Shown here piece by piece: positions 39,101-50,982 of a stretch of DNA of 64,000 bases; positions within the stretch are counted from its first letter, which is position 1; every line of letters starts with the position of its first letter. The notes below the pieces were generated by a model that saw nothing but the letters and a program-made list of their open reading frames with translations, searched no databases and was not told where the DNA came from. This stretch comes from Lethocerus indicus (lineage: Eukaryota > Arthropoda > Insecta > Hemiptera > Belostomatidae). The stretch is taken from the NCBI GenBank assembly GCA_019843655.1, contig JACDQD010000005.1, positions 12,861,575 to 12,925,574 on the forward strand, read 5' to 3'. The position numbers were made by a program, and so were the translations under genes.

Positions 39101-42100
39101 TGTGTGCCTAGGACAAATTAAAATGTCCCATAATGTAACAGTTTCATTTCGGTATAGGCGACTTCGATGGATAGTTGCAGTAAATGAATCCTGTTTTAGA
39201 TTGGTCATGGTAACCATGGAAGTTGTGGATTTATATATCGATTATGATTTTACTTGCTTTATTTGGGGCTTATTTTTTTAGGATTGGTCCTGTGTCTAAA
39301 TAGGCGCTGTCTTAATAGAGTACAATGTATTAGACAATCAAAGTTTCATTTAAGATCAATATTTGATATAATTCTCAGGAGATTGGAATCCATTAGTGGG
39401 TTTACTCGTCCAAGAGATAAAATGAAATTTCTTCTAATTTTCAAATAAGTTACAAATAGTCCAGGAAATTGAGTAATCGGAATTCAGTTACGTTTGTAAA
39501 CGCTCGTTTATTCGAACTACGATGAGGGGATTTTTCCCTAAGTACAGAAAATATATAGCCGCCCAGGTTCGCGAAAACAAGCTTAACGAATTTCTATAAT
39601 CAATTTCAACGGTCCCAGGAAAGCGTGGGACTTCGAAGTCTGGAAATGAAAATTGATACCGGGGCTGTGGGACCTTTTGCCGGTGCCGGTGGAAGATCAT
39701 TTGTCCGGCAGCGGCCCCGTCAACTACTCCTCTGCCCTACTTCCTTACCAACTCCTGAATTGATGACGGACTTCCATCGTTGAAAAGTCCCATTAATTTG
39801 TTTCGTTAACAAATACCCGCGGGGAATATTTAGATCGGACGTCTACATAAATTACACCCTGTCTGAATGTCGTACCAATGTTTTTCTCCTGGCTACTCCA
39901 AACCCCGTTTTCGTCAATTTAACTCTTAAGCCGTGTCGAAAATTGATCTACCATGACTTTAAAGAACGGTGCTGTTCGTTCACCCTTAAGCAATCAAGGA
40001 ATGACACATTTTATTCAAAAATTGATAACCAGTTTTAATAATAAAGATAACTCATATATGAAATGACGGAAGGTAAATATAATTTAATTTATATTGAACG
40101 CATACAAATATCCAGCTCATATATAATTTTTAAATTATTCGGAATTTATACAATCGTCCTTATAGACTATATGCACTGACTACCATGAATTTGACTAATT
40201 TACTAACAACACTACACTTGTTTCAATTATTCACCATTTCATGCAACCTGAAAAAGATCATTGTGGTAACAGAAACGACAAAATTAAATGTTGTCCTAGT
40301 AATTGTAATTTTATTAAAGAACTTTTAAACGATCCCAAATAGTTTTCTTTATTAAATATACAATGATATTTGTTTCGACTGTTCTCCGGGCGGCATTGAA
40401 AGCACCGCCTTTCCCTTTGAGGGAAAAGGATAATTGTCTGTCCTTTTGTACTGTTTTTGCTTTTCTTTTTTTGTTTTATATTCACTAAAAATTACTGGGC
40501 GAGGGAGAAGCGCCGATGAAGGGAAAGTGAGGTGGGAGTGGTAGAGGGGCGACATTAATTAAAGACTAATTAACCTGAAAAACATTTGACAAGATTCCGC
40601 CCTAGGACCTTCCTTCCTTCCGACCCTCTTTTTTCACTGTTTAACGACGTCTTTAATTTTGGATCTCCCCCGTCTTTTGTGAAAAGTGAAAAGAGGATTC
40701 AAAGTCCCTCCTCCACCCTCCCCGAGAGTAAAGAAAATAATTTGAAACTACAGAACGGAAGAGGAAACAGAAAATTGAAAGGAAGACTAGTCTCTAGAAC
40801 GTGGGGGGATGGAATTTCCAGCTCTGACCAGAATATCGTGCGGCGCATTGTTCCTTGTAAACTTTTTATCGATGAGTTGAATCGTTAATTGGCCTTCAGC
40901 CAATTGTTACATTTCAAACAATGTAAACGGTGTTAACAGTTATGAAGGGCCACACTATAAAAGTAGTCTGCTCTAACCGCTTGATCGACAATGGAGGTGA
41001 ATTTTCGAAAATGAGTCAAAAAGTCCAGTAAGCAGAATGTAGTATATTTCACTAGATTGTTATAATTCACGGAATTCTGATACCTATTGGTCTTTCTTTT
41101 TTCACTGCAAATTGAATAGAAATTCTTTTTATAATTGATTGTATAATTCTTTTAATCTAATTGAAAATAACTTAAATTCCTCTCATTCCCTTCGCTATAC
41201 CCTAAATGAAACAGCTTAATTTAGACGTTTATAATTATTAATAACCAGATTAGTTCAAAGCAAATATTCAACTTGACTGACGCAACTGCAACTACATTCC
41301 TTCCAGTTCCATCCTATAACCGACAGTCATGCAACAAACCTTTCGACCTCTTGGAGGATATTTATATATTGACACAATAGCATGGTACAAGGGGTTGGAA
41401 TTCTTTATTCCTACTGCCTGACGATATACACTTGAAAACCTTTGGGAAATATGAGCGATCTAGACGGATTGAGGATTGGATAACTCCTCGATGGAAACCA
41501 TAAATCTGAATTGATGCCAGTACTGAACATTCTTGAATGCCATTCCTCGTTTTCCGCCTTCTTCTCGTACTATTTTCGTGCCCAACTATAGGGGCAAATC
41601 CGGGGAAACATCAGTCGCTGTATCCAACTATTCCACTTTATAATTCCACTCTTGTTCGCTCCGAAAGACAACCTGCAAGACAAAATCCCTTCAAAAGCGC
41701 TAAGTATCGGTCTTAACGACCGGACAAAGTCTGATTAAATCCGTTTTAAGCCCCACCTCTACGAGGCTTTTGGAAAAACAAAAAAAGAACTGAATTCTCG
41801 TGTCCGCCGGATGTGGGCAGTTGAAGCGCGCGGACAGGCGGACCGGGGGATTAGTCAGCGTTGTCGGGTTGGGGCCTTTTCGGCCAAATAATTAGGATCG
41901 TTCCGAACAGGACATTTAACTAAAACAGAGCCGGATTTAGCGACAGTTTAGTTGGAGTTGGATCGGGGTGCCCCACCGCCCGGTTCATTAGCGGCGCATC
42001 CATCTCTGTTTAGGAATTAGCCATTGATCCCAACTCGCTAAATAACGGCGAACAAGGAATGAACTAAAACGTCACTTAGAGAAAAATACTCGATGAAAGG

Positions 42101-45100
42101 ACAGAATATTTAATTTTATGGCGGAATTTAACGATCAGTGACTGGTGAGTCGTCCACAGGAATTTGTGTCTCAATTTTTCAAATGTAAGAAAAATAAGGA
42201 TACATGAGAAAAGTGTTTGATAATTTTTATCTAGATAACTTCCGAGTGCCGAGATATTGTGCTAAGAATGCTTTTGGTTCTATATATACACGTGAACCCA
42301 AGACGAAGATACGATCGATGAAGCTTAAATTCTGCTTTTCAATTCAAATTTTTCATAAATTTGCAAAATTAATAGGAGTTCATTCTGTTTAGGAGGCCTT
42401 CATAAAATGCATTTCGCAGGTATCACAGACATTTACTAATAATACCACAAATATTTTCTCTTAAAACGCCTTATTGAAATAAATGTAAACTTTTTTTTAT
42501 ATAGTTGGCTCTTGTTCGAGTCGACTTTTAACTCGGAACGTGAATAACGCTTGGAAAGCACGGAACACGACTAAAAAAATGTTGAACCTTAGAGCGCACT
42601 TTTAATTGGATAAAATAGTGGGGTATAAATTAGGCTCCTTGCCGAGAATTAATATCATTAAACGCGGCCAGTCCACACCTGGATATCAGAGGCTTTAGTC
42701 CGTGTTCAGCCTCATTCCCGGGTACATTTATTGCACTATTTTCTCACTCCCTGTGTCGAGCAAAAAGGTGTGTTGATCCACATTTCTTCTCAGAAGGTGA
42801 CTTCTAATTACACTATAATTGCGCTAGCATTAGCTTAAACTGCAGTATTCCACCTGGTATTCGTACTAGGACTTCTTTTACCTGATTCATAGCTTAGTAC
42901 TGGCCGACAGTAAATTATTACAGTATTTATAACAGTAATGTATAGGTGTTTTCTATTCCTGAATTTAACGAAAATTTAATTTTTTTATCGCTTATAAAAT
43001 ACACGGTCGAGTTCCAAATGGGAACTCCAATAAATAATTCTTATAAGTACTCACTGTATTCAATTATTTAATTATTAATTATAACTTATTAAAAAGTTAT
43101 TTATGCTTGAAACTTAAATTTGTCTTTACGCCAATCCGCCACATCAGAATCATAGATAATATAGTTGGTTACTTCTGTCCCAGTTAGTTAATATAATACT
43201 AGTTCCAGCACTACTTTGTCCTTTTAAATTACAATGCGCTTATTAATATGTTCGAATTTTCTTTGTCAATTGTAAAAAGCGACCAATATGTTCCAAGAAT
43301 ATCAATAAATTCGGGGCTCATTTCATTCCCCATAATACTTCGATAGATTCGCAGTTAATAGGGACGATTTCAACCTTAATTTTGTTTCTTTATTCTAGCT
43401 CAATGGCCAGCTTATTTTTTACCGCTCTCGTTGAATCGCTATTCGATACATTAAAAATTTTGATAAAGCCGGCGGTAAACGCGTGTAAACAAACATCAAA
43501 AGCGACGATAAAACCCCCGCCTCCTTTCATTCGAGAGACGGGCGATTATCAGGGACTAAACCGTCCCGCCTATTTTTAGAACCGTCGAAGAGAAAAAGAA
43601 GAATTTAAGGGGCCTCTGTACTGCCTCTGTAAAAACTTGGACGGTTAATTAAGCAGAGCGTTTAGGGAAATAGATAAGTGGGCGGAAATTGAGCCCTGGC
43701 TAACGTCTCCGACGCTTTACTCCGCTCGGCCTTCTAGGGCCTCTCTTTTTGCTTTATTCCGTACAGGGGGACGGGGGCAACGGAGAAGATCACGGGGGCA
43801 CGAATAAAAACCGGGTTGCGATAAGATTCATCCAGACGGGAGGTGTCAGTTTCGATTCGGCGCCTGGCACCGCTTATCTGTTTCGGGCCCCAGGGCCCTC
43901 GTCCTACCTTCACATCTTCTATCTTCATTATAAAATCTACTGAAACAGTGCGATGCCCTCTTACAGTGGCAATACCACAATGCTATTACCTTAAAATACC
44001 GCGAAATATTCATCTACTGTGGTATGGTACTTCTTTTCAGAAGTTTTGATTACGACTTTAAGCCCATTTTTAAATGTTATTCCTGATATTAATACGTGAA
44101 ATACAAAAAATCTATTCTATGATTTGAATAAAAAATATTGACTTTCTTGTCTATAAGGGTAGTAAAATGGCCAAACTGGTAATTAATGAAATGTAACAAA
44201 CGAAAATAGCATTTAACTTAATATGCACGTTAGCCGTATTACGCAGTTTGTACATGAAAATCTAGTTTTTATTTCTATACGGCCTTCAATATCTTAGTTT
44301 AGTACATTCTTCAGTTCAAAACATAGGGTGGGCTTCGTCAATCCATTTTGAGAACCTCATTTATTTTCCTAGAACTGAATCTAAAGAGTGTTTAGTGCCT
44401 TATTTCTAGAAAAACAACAAAATAGCACAATTATGTTGAATTAAGAAAGATACCACCTTTTTATATTTGCATAACATCTAATAGAAGAATTTAACTGGGT
44501 ATCTATTTATTGACAGTCGGTTTGTGAAGGGTAGTAAAAAAAGTGGCTAGCGGTGAGTGAAATGATGCTAGGCTCTGGCCGGATCCTGATTTCGGTCATT
44601 CGGAGTCGAACTGCCCGGGAGGGTCGACCAAGCCGGGCGCCACTAAAGTTGTAAAATTCATATTACCCGAGTATACTCGGCCACCGAATATATTCGGCCG
44701 CAGGCATCGGCCCACGACCTGAATACAAATTTTTGGTCCCCACCCTTTCGGTCGAATTTTCATTCAGTCAACCTCCCCCGAAACCTCGGTGGCATTTTAT
44801 CCACCGACTGCAATGCCAGTTTTTTTTTATTTCCCGGAAATTGTGGCAATCTCCGGGTTATTGGCCTCGAAACTTCCCGCTATATTGTTACCATTTTCCT
44901 CGGGTCTCTCTCATAGCAAGAATATTTCCTTTCTTTTACCATAATAATTATGAAGAATTATATTCCAACGGAAGAAGCCCCCTAATTATAGAATGTAGAG
45001 GCGTTCAGTATCTTGGAGTATCGGTACTTCGGTCCTAATTTCAGATACCCAATCACAATGATACAGTTAATGTGAAGAATATTACAGGAAAAATATTTTC

Positions 45101-46236
45101 ACGAGTTGGTTCAGCACTAATTTCGATTAATGATGAACTCTAATGGAACTTCATGGAAAATTTTGATTTTCAGCCCAATTCATGATGTTACGCCCAACGG
45201 CGAAGTCGACGCGATTTCCTTTAAAAAAACAAAAAATCAGTGATCGTTATAACAGTTGCCTGAATATATTCGCGACTCAGGATTCTTCGCCCGGCTTCAG
45301 CTATTCTGTCGGACTTAGCCAAACCCCCGGGCGATTCGATAGTAACCGTATTTTTCCCCATACGCTTTTCAAGGGGTCCCGCCCCGGTCATTACCCGGCA
45401 ATAACCCTAATTTTTCATTCCCGTAAAGGCCCCCTCCCCGTTTTACCCTTGCAAAACGGGCGAGGGTCATTCATTGGCGGACGTTACCAGGGCAGGAGGA
45501 TCGGGCCGTATTTCTGCCCGAGAAAGAGACGTTACAATAGGCACCCCCCTTTTTCGCCCCAAGGTCCATATACCGCCCGTTCATCCCCTTACAAGAAAGA
45601 ATGGCCGTAAACATTTCACTCTTGGGGCTGTTCCTCGAAAATAGCGCCTTTTTTATATAGCATAATACGTCCGATTTTTTTCGCGTGCGTGAATAAAATC
45701 TGTTATAGCTCAAGATTCACTCTTTATCATTTTGATGCATTGCTTGTTTGCGGCACTGTAGAGCCACTTCTGTTAACCCTTCAGCGAAATACCACTGAGG
45801 TAACAGTCTTATTCAAATGTTGCGAAATATAAAATTATTTAAGCGCATTGCGCGATGTTGGGCCAGTTTTCGAACTCGCTCCTTATTCTTGCGAACGGAA
45901 CACATTTACTAACTCTACTAAACATGTTTTCGTCGTTAATAGCTAATCAATTATGGCCGCCGTCAATAGCAATCTGCAGATACATTTCATCAGTTTTGAA
46001 GCTGACACAATTTCAGGTCGTACGCCATAGATGAAATCGTCTCACTGACCCACTGTTCCGACCTCTCGAAATAGAATAGTCATTGTTACGTAATTACTGT
46101 CGCTATTGGACGCGCCATTATTAGTATGGGCATAACTGATGGGCGGCTGGCTGAGTGATGGTATTAGTGGTCGTAAGGGGGCAGGGCCCCTGCATTAGCC
46201 GATTATCAAAACAGATACGTTCCTACATAGGATGTT
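30198..46236. other. Long stretch of mosaic non-coding DNA
   Basis: Sixteen kilobases without a recognisable exon, RNA gene or member of the repeat family. GC-rich patches lie at about 30280-30490, 33600-34110, 35200-35500, 38620-38880, 41750-42000, 43480-43900, 44570-44900 and 45180-45600; the rest is AT-rich. The frame at 45182-45610 (142 codons) is the longest in the window. It is rich in R, P, G and S and matches nothing I know. It lies wholly inside one GC-rich patch, where stops are rare by composition. Likely intron or intergenic. Confidence 0.6.
30988..31019 (+). repeat. Short tandem duplication (16-nt unit)
   Basis: GAGAAACCTGTTACGC is followed directly by GAGAAACCTGTCAAAC, and a further TTGTTACGCGC follows after a few bases. 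A small local slippage product. Confidence 0.6.
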
Positions 46237-46249
46237 TGTGTGTGTGTGT
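46237..46249 (+). repeat. Short TG run
   Basis: TGTGTGTGTGTG-type run directly before TACAG. It could act as a weak pyrimidine-containing tract for the candidate splice acceptor at 46251-46253, or be an unrelated microsatellite. Confidence 0.7.
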
Positions 46250-46253
46250 ACAG

Positions 46254-46360
46254 AGCGGACCGCAGTCTGGGCTACGTGCTGTACACCTCCTGCGGCATTA
46301 ACATGGGCGCCAAGACGGAATACATGAATACTGATTACTGTCGCTATTTATAATCATGAG
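46254..46360 (+). other. Candidate exon of unknown gene (unconfirmed)
   Basis: It is preceded by a TG run and TACAG (possible acceptor) and followed by GAG|GTAAGC (a strong donor match at 46361). The first 66 nt are GC-rich at third positions in the frame starting at 46255, giving ADRSLGYVLYTSCGINMGAK and then TE. Beyond this the composition turns AT-rich and the frame stops at TAA 46351-46353. The other two frames also close before the donor. It therefore cannot be an internal coding exon running through to that donor. It could be a terminal coding exon, an untranslated exon (an ATGAG lies directly before the donor), or chance. I do not recognise the peptide. Confidence 0.25.
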
Positions 46361-48364
46361 GTAAGCCCGATCTCCGCCCACCCTCCCTCGAGAATAACTC
46401 ATTTCAAAAGGGAACTCGAAACGGGTGAGATGGTCCCGAAGTGGGACGTCCGTCGGGGATGAGTTGAAACTTGGACGCTTGTATTACAGAACAAATGCTT
46501 CAGATTGTTCCGCATGTAATACACTGAAGCTGCTTTTTGAGAAATATGTCACGATTTTTATAATATAAAAAATTCCAAATAATTGATATCGGATAGACAT
46601 CATCGTACTGATTTAATTCATTGCCTCTGAAGGTACATCTGTTGTTGTAAACAACTCTATGGAATTTCGATAGAGAACATTCTTTAACATTAAAATGATA
46701 ATACATATACATTAAACTTCATGATACTTCATTTTTAAGACCAAAACGCTATGCATTTATTTATATCTGTCTGGCCCAACACACTTGTATTAGGGCTCAG
46801 ACGATAGAAAAACGAATATTAATAAATATAAAAATATATACAAGTAATGATACAAAAATTTATTTCGAATTTGTCGGATATTCCATGTTTGGTATAGTTT
46901 AATGGCAAATTAATTTTTTTACGATATATTTTATACTTTATGATCGGAATAACCGTACAGGAAGGTCCTAGGCCGTCCCAATAACTACTTCGGTGCAAGG
47001 TCAGTTCCTTCGCGCTTGAATAAACCATAGCTGTACCTGTTTGGAGGGCCGGATAGCAGTTTGGACAGTGGGGGTGGGACGGGCGGTGTGTGACACCTGT
47101 ATATCCCCCGGGGCCCCACCACTACCATTATCCACAATTCTATTGGTGCTATTCGATCGGGCCATTTCCGTCCGCTGAGTGCATTCGAGAAATCGCCCCG
47201 TGAGAAGAGCTGGTCGTTTACAGTTTCTCAGCTGTACCTTTGCCTAGCATTTTAAGCGTTTTTGTGTATTGTCCTCAATTGCTTCAGCAGCGGAGGATAC
47301 TTTTTCGCGGCATTTTCGGTAACAGTAACATTATGGTTAGAAAAACACTAGACTAAGTAGAATATTATGTTAATATATAGGATATATAACCTACGTATAT
47401 AATGTGAATTTTTACATTTGAACTTGGACGAGGTTTAGCAAGAGCAACTTTGTACGTTACTCTATCTTAAAATTAACTTATTCGTTACATTTGTGCAAAT
47501 GGTCTTTAGATATTTTCAAAACTTGAAACGTAGGAACTCAATGTACAAGATGTAAAAAATTAATTTGCCAATATTTTAATTTATTTGAAAGGCGCCAAGG
47601 AACATAAGGCCTCGCTTGCAGATTTCTTCAAATTATCGGAAGTACTTTGCTTCCTGTACAAACAGCAATATTGAAGGCGGGGGGGGTATTCAATTCTGCC
47701 ACGCCCTTCGGTTTTCGAGCGGGTCAGAATTTTTGCCGAGGAAGAAATCACCATCTTTGTTCTTCCGTCCCGCCGGCCTGAATATTTAATGGGGGCCGGA
47801 TTGTGAGCGCCGGCCGAATTATGGCCGGACAAGGGCTGAATATTGGAACGCGAATCGTCCCCATTAGGGTGGCGAATAAATTTATTAAAATCGTCCCTTT
47901 CCGGATTTAACATTCCGCCGGTGGGCTCGTCACCGGGACCGCGGACCCCGTTTGCATTCCTCGGTAAATACGCTCCTCCCTCGCTGCCTCCCTCGCCTTC
48001 ATTAGAACGCGCTTTCTAGAACGCTTCGAAAGTATTTGAAAATTCCGGATATATTCTTGCAAAATCTGTAAAGGGTTAACAAATATTTAACATTTTAATT
48101 ATGTACTGGCTACGTAATTTTTCTTTGTCATCTCTTCCAATAATTGTACACAGAATTTCCACTTACAAAAAATCTTCTTATAAAAGGAAAGTAAGCTATG
48201 TAGAATCTCAAAGCAGGTCTTGTTAATTCGTTAATAGGTTCTCTGAAGTAAATTTTAAACTAAATAGGCAGTTCAACAGAATGTGAACAATCAGCCGTGG
48301 ATATAGTGCTCATAAAATGTATCGAAATTTAGCCGGAACGCCGGTAAAATGATTGTAGAGACGG
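46361..48364. other. Mosaic spacer, nothing recognised
   Basis: AT-rich DNA with GC-rich patches at about 47040-47200 and 47660-48000. A minus-strand frame at 47581-47913 (110 codons) crosses one patch and has no recognisable domain or splice context. Confidence 0.6.
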
Positions 48365-48760
48365 GTGTGGGCCCGTGACTGGGGGGCCTATTATACAATA
48401 CCCCTGGAACACCGGCAGGCCTCGAGGGCAGTCGAGGTATGCGAGTCGGAATGCAATCAGGCGTCGAGTGCCATGGCGGGCTCGGGAGACGCAGCCGGCT
48501 GCAGCATCAGCACCAGCAGCAGCAGGGTGGGCTGTGGCAGCACCCCCAGCCGCCGCGGTACCTGCTGGCCTTGTCGAGCCCCCATCTCACATATCTGGGT
48601 CCCGTGTTTCTTCCCCTGACGCGAATAATGCCAAATTGGAAACCGCCGCCTACTACGCCTTCCTGCGATTCTACTCCAGCAGATATATGGGTCGACAGCT
48701 GCGGTATTAATTTCGCCCCCCTTGTAGTAGCGACTAACCATTGTTTTCCCAAATGAGCCA
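48365..48760 (+). other. GC-rich CAG-containing patch, possible upstream exon
   Basis: A sharply bounded GC-rich segment with a CAG/CAC cluster (48503-48526). All three + frames are open for 80-110 codons. One frame has an ATG in a good context (GCCATGG, 48473-48475) and runs 48 codons to 48619. Another gives a Q/H-rich stretch. None shows a signal peptide or a neuroligin-like sequence, although a first exon could lie in this position. Long open frames in three phases are expected from composition alone. A 5' exon or CpG-rich regulatory patch is possible but unproven. Confidence 0.2.
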
Positions 48761-50775
48761 GTAAAAACCGAGTATTTAATTCTTAATGAGGATTACTATT
48801 TACGAGTATTTTAGATATTTCGAGCGTAACCGGTTTTTTTATTTTTTTTATTAAAATTAATTCGCTTCTCTTCAGTTTCTATGATTTTAGAAATGCAGTA
48901 GTGACCAAAAACAGTATAACAGCGTAATACTTAGTCCGATTGAGTCTATTCGATTTCTAACGTCAAAATGTGCAATTTTCACGCTCCTGTTAGCAATTTT
49001 TGTTAATGGTTTTTTATTATTTTTATTGTTTGCGTATTTGGATGGTTTTGTTTGGGTTAACGGGTTCCAAGCCTGTTGCGCTCAGGAACTTTCTCTGGGG
49101 CTGTAACCCTGATGTGAATAATGTATTGAATTTAATTTTTTAAATTTTCTAAATATTTGTGTATGTTAATATTTAAGTGTTAATACTGCACGTAATGTGG
49201 TATTTGACACCATTCTGTAATTACGACGATTGGTGAGATTTTTCCGTACTTCTTATAACACGAAATTCTTTTAATGCGAATAATATTTCGGTCCCCACAG
49301 TTTCGTGTTAAATGATTTACACTGTATTTGGGTGTATTCTACGAATGGGAATATCATCGGCGCAATGATTTCCTTTTTTGTTAATTTGTTTAAATTTTCA
49401 ATTCGACGTTATCTTTAGATTTAGAGTGTAGTCCCGATTTAGCACGTGCTAAATTGCCGCCCGCATTTTCCCTTATAAAGAAGGTTATTTGCGAATTAAC
49501 ATTACAATGGGTGTTCATTGCTGGTAGTCAAGTTCGATACTTAACGGTTTATCGGCTTAACGTCTCATTACTTGATAAATAGCCTGGAGCGGTACTCGGA
49601 TTAATAATTCAGCCTCTTATAATAGCCCATTCGCCTCGGTATTATCCCTCTCCCGAATTTACATTTTCTAAATATTAATTTCACGCTTTAGAAACCTGTA
49701 TCCGCCGTCGGAAGGTCTTGTTTATCTTCCCTTTTAACCGTAGGCAATTACATAGCCTCCATATTTAGAAGGTGGCGCGTCTCGGTACAATTATTTACTG
49801 AACATTTATTAACGGCTGCGGGCTATCGGGGCTGTAACAATATGTAACAATCGCATAAGCGCCGACCGGGGTTAATTGTTGGTGTTAGAATGGGCGTATG
49901 TTGTCGCTCGGCTGTAAAGGAAAACAGTGCCCGTTTAGACCCAAGTTAATTAGAAACGTTCGTCACCAGAAATCATTGCCGTGTCTTGCCCTCGTGGCAA
50001 AGCTCGCTTGCAGCTATCAGGTTTAATTCTGCCCAGAAACTTTGGTCTCGATAAATGCCTGTTGATAAATGTTATGGCTCTCGGTGAATAAATTTAATCG
50101 CCTTCCTTCCCAAATGTAGGAATGTTTGGCATAAATACATATAAAATCAGAGGTATGAAGCGGCTTGTAAAACAAATCTTTCGAAATTCCTGTAGGGCAT
50201 TTCCGGACGTTTTTCATCACAGGGAGTGAGAATGAATCGAACTTTCATCGACTATCATGTTTGTGGCTTGTGCGATGAAAGAACGTAATCACAATTCATG
50301 TCACATATGTCATGCTGTAGGGTCAATAAAACAAAATATGTAAAGTTGGACAATGCTACCATAATTGAAAGAGATGAAAGCTACGGCTATATATTCATAC
50401 AACTGTTTTAAAACGGTCTCTAGTAAGTTTAGTACATTTCTACAGATTTAAAGGCAAGTCTGAGTTGGAGACTGTTTTATTTCTGGGGGCAGGCGGTGGG
50501 GACACAATGGGGCGGAGAGAACTGGAGCTGTGGGATAGATAGATACAATGCGCGTTAGTTGGTGCGGCGGGTTGCGCTCGTTACGCGGCGGCCGCTAATG
50601 AGGCCTCCTCGGGGGCCGCCTTCTTCAAACAGAGACCGACCCCGAAGGGCAACTTTTAGTTCAACCCCCCGCTAACCTCTCGCTGCCCGCTTCCGGCACA
50701 ATGCGACTGGCGGTACACCATCCGAGAGCACATGTGGGCCCTGCAAACTACCTGCTGAAACACCAATTGTGAGAG
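48761..50775. other. AT-rich spacer with one GC-rich patch
   Basis: No recognisable gene. The only structured item is an 18-bp palindrome at 49437-49454. A GC-rich patch (about 50480-50720) leads up to repeat family member E. Confidence 0.6.
49437..49454. promoter_or_regulatory. 18-bp perfect palindrome centred on a CACGTG E-box
   Basis: ATTTAGCACGTGCTAAAT is its own reverse complement. The centre CACGTG is the canonical site for bHLH and bHLH-ZIP dimers. No promoter or exon is adjacent, so a regulatory role inside an intron is speculation. Confidence 0.3.
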
Positions 50776-50982
50776 TTTGGAATGAATGTTTTGTGGCCTG
50801 CGAGGGGTTGGAATACAGTAAATTTCGCGTCCTTCCGTCTCCACTCGCTCGTTTCATCCTTCGCTAGACCGGTTACGGCTGCTCGCCATCTTCAGTAGCA
50901 TTGCGAGCCACTATGGCACATGGGACGCTGTGTAGCATCCTGTTTACACTGCCGCTTACTCTTCACTTGTACTGTACAGCCA
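50776..50982 (+). mobile_element. Repeat family member E (one full arm plus start of core)
   Basis: Opens with TTTGGAATGAATGTTTTGTGG and CCTGCGAGGGGTTGGAATAC, then AGTAAATTTCGCGT. These are the outer tail and arm seen in members D and F. The arm continues into a well-preserved ribozyme-like motif on the minus strand (50863-50899). It then enters core sequence including GCCACTATGGCAC and CACTTGTACTGTACAG, shared with member D. The second arm is not found and no flanking duplication is evident, so the element is truncated at its right end. It lies about 1.7 kb upstream of the neuroligin exon. Confidence 0.75.
50863..50899 (-). ncRNA. Hammerhead-like ribozyme motif, one core base changed
   Basis: Read on the minus strand: GCTA (stem I, 5' side), CTGAAGA (core box 1), T, GGC-loop-GCC (stem II), GTAA where the hammerhead core needs GAAA, CCGGTC (self-paired stem III plus cleavage-site C), TAGC (stem I, 3' side). 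Stem I pairs 4 of 4 with a possible further U-G pair. The A-to-T change in the GAAA box should inactivate it. See 59687-59723 for the intact version. Confidence 0.5.

Noticed and set aside
41385..41402. AAGGGGTTGGAATTC as a tail fragment of the repeat family
   Set aside because: Only GGGGTTGGAAT matches; neither the upstream tail nor the downstream arm is present.
45182..45610. Longest open frame in the window (142 codons)
   Set aside because: It lies within a GC-rich patch, has no recognisable domain, and frames on the other strand are also open. Length alone is not evidence here.
46093..46348. Exact 15-bp direct repeat ATTACTGTCGCTATT at 46093 and 46334
   Set aside because: One or two exact 15-mer repeats are expected by chance in a window this long, and similarity does not extend beyond it.
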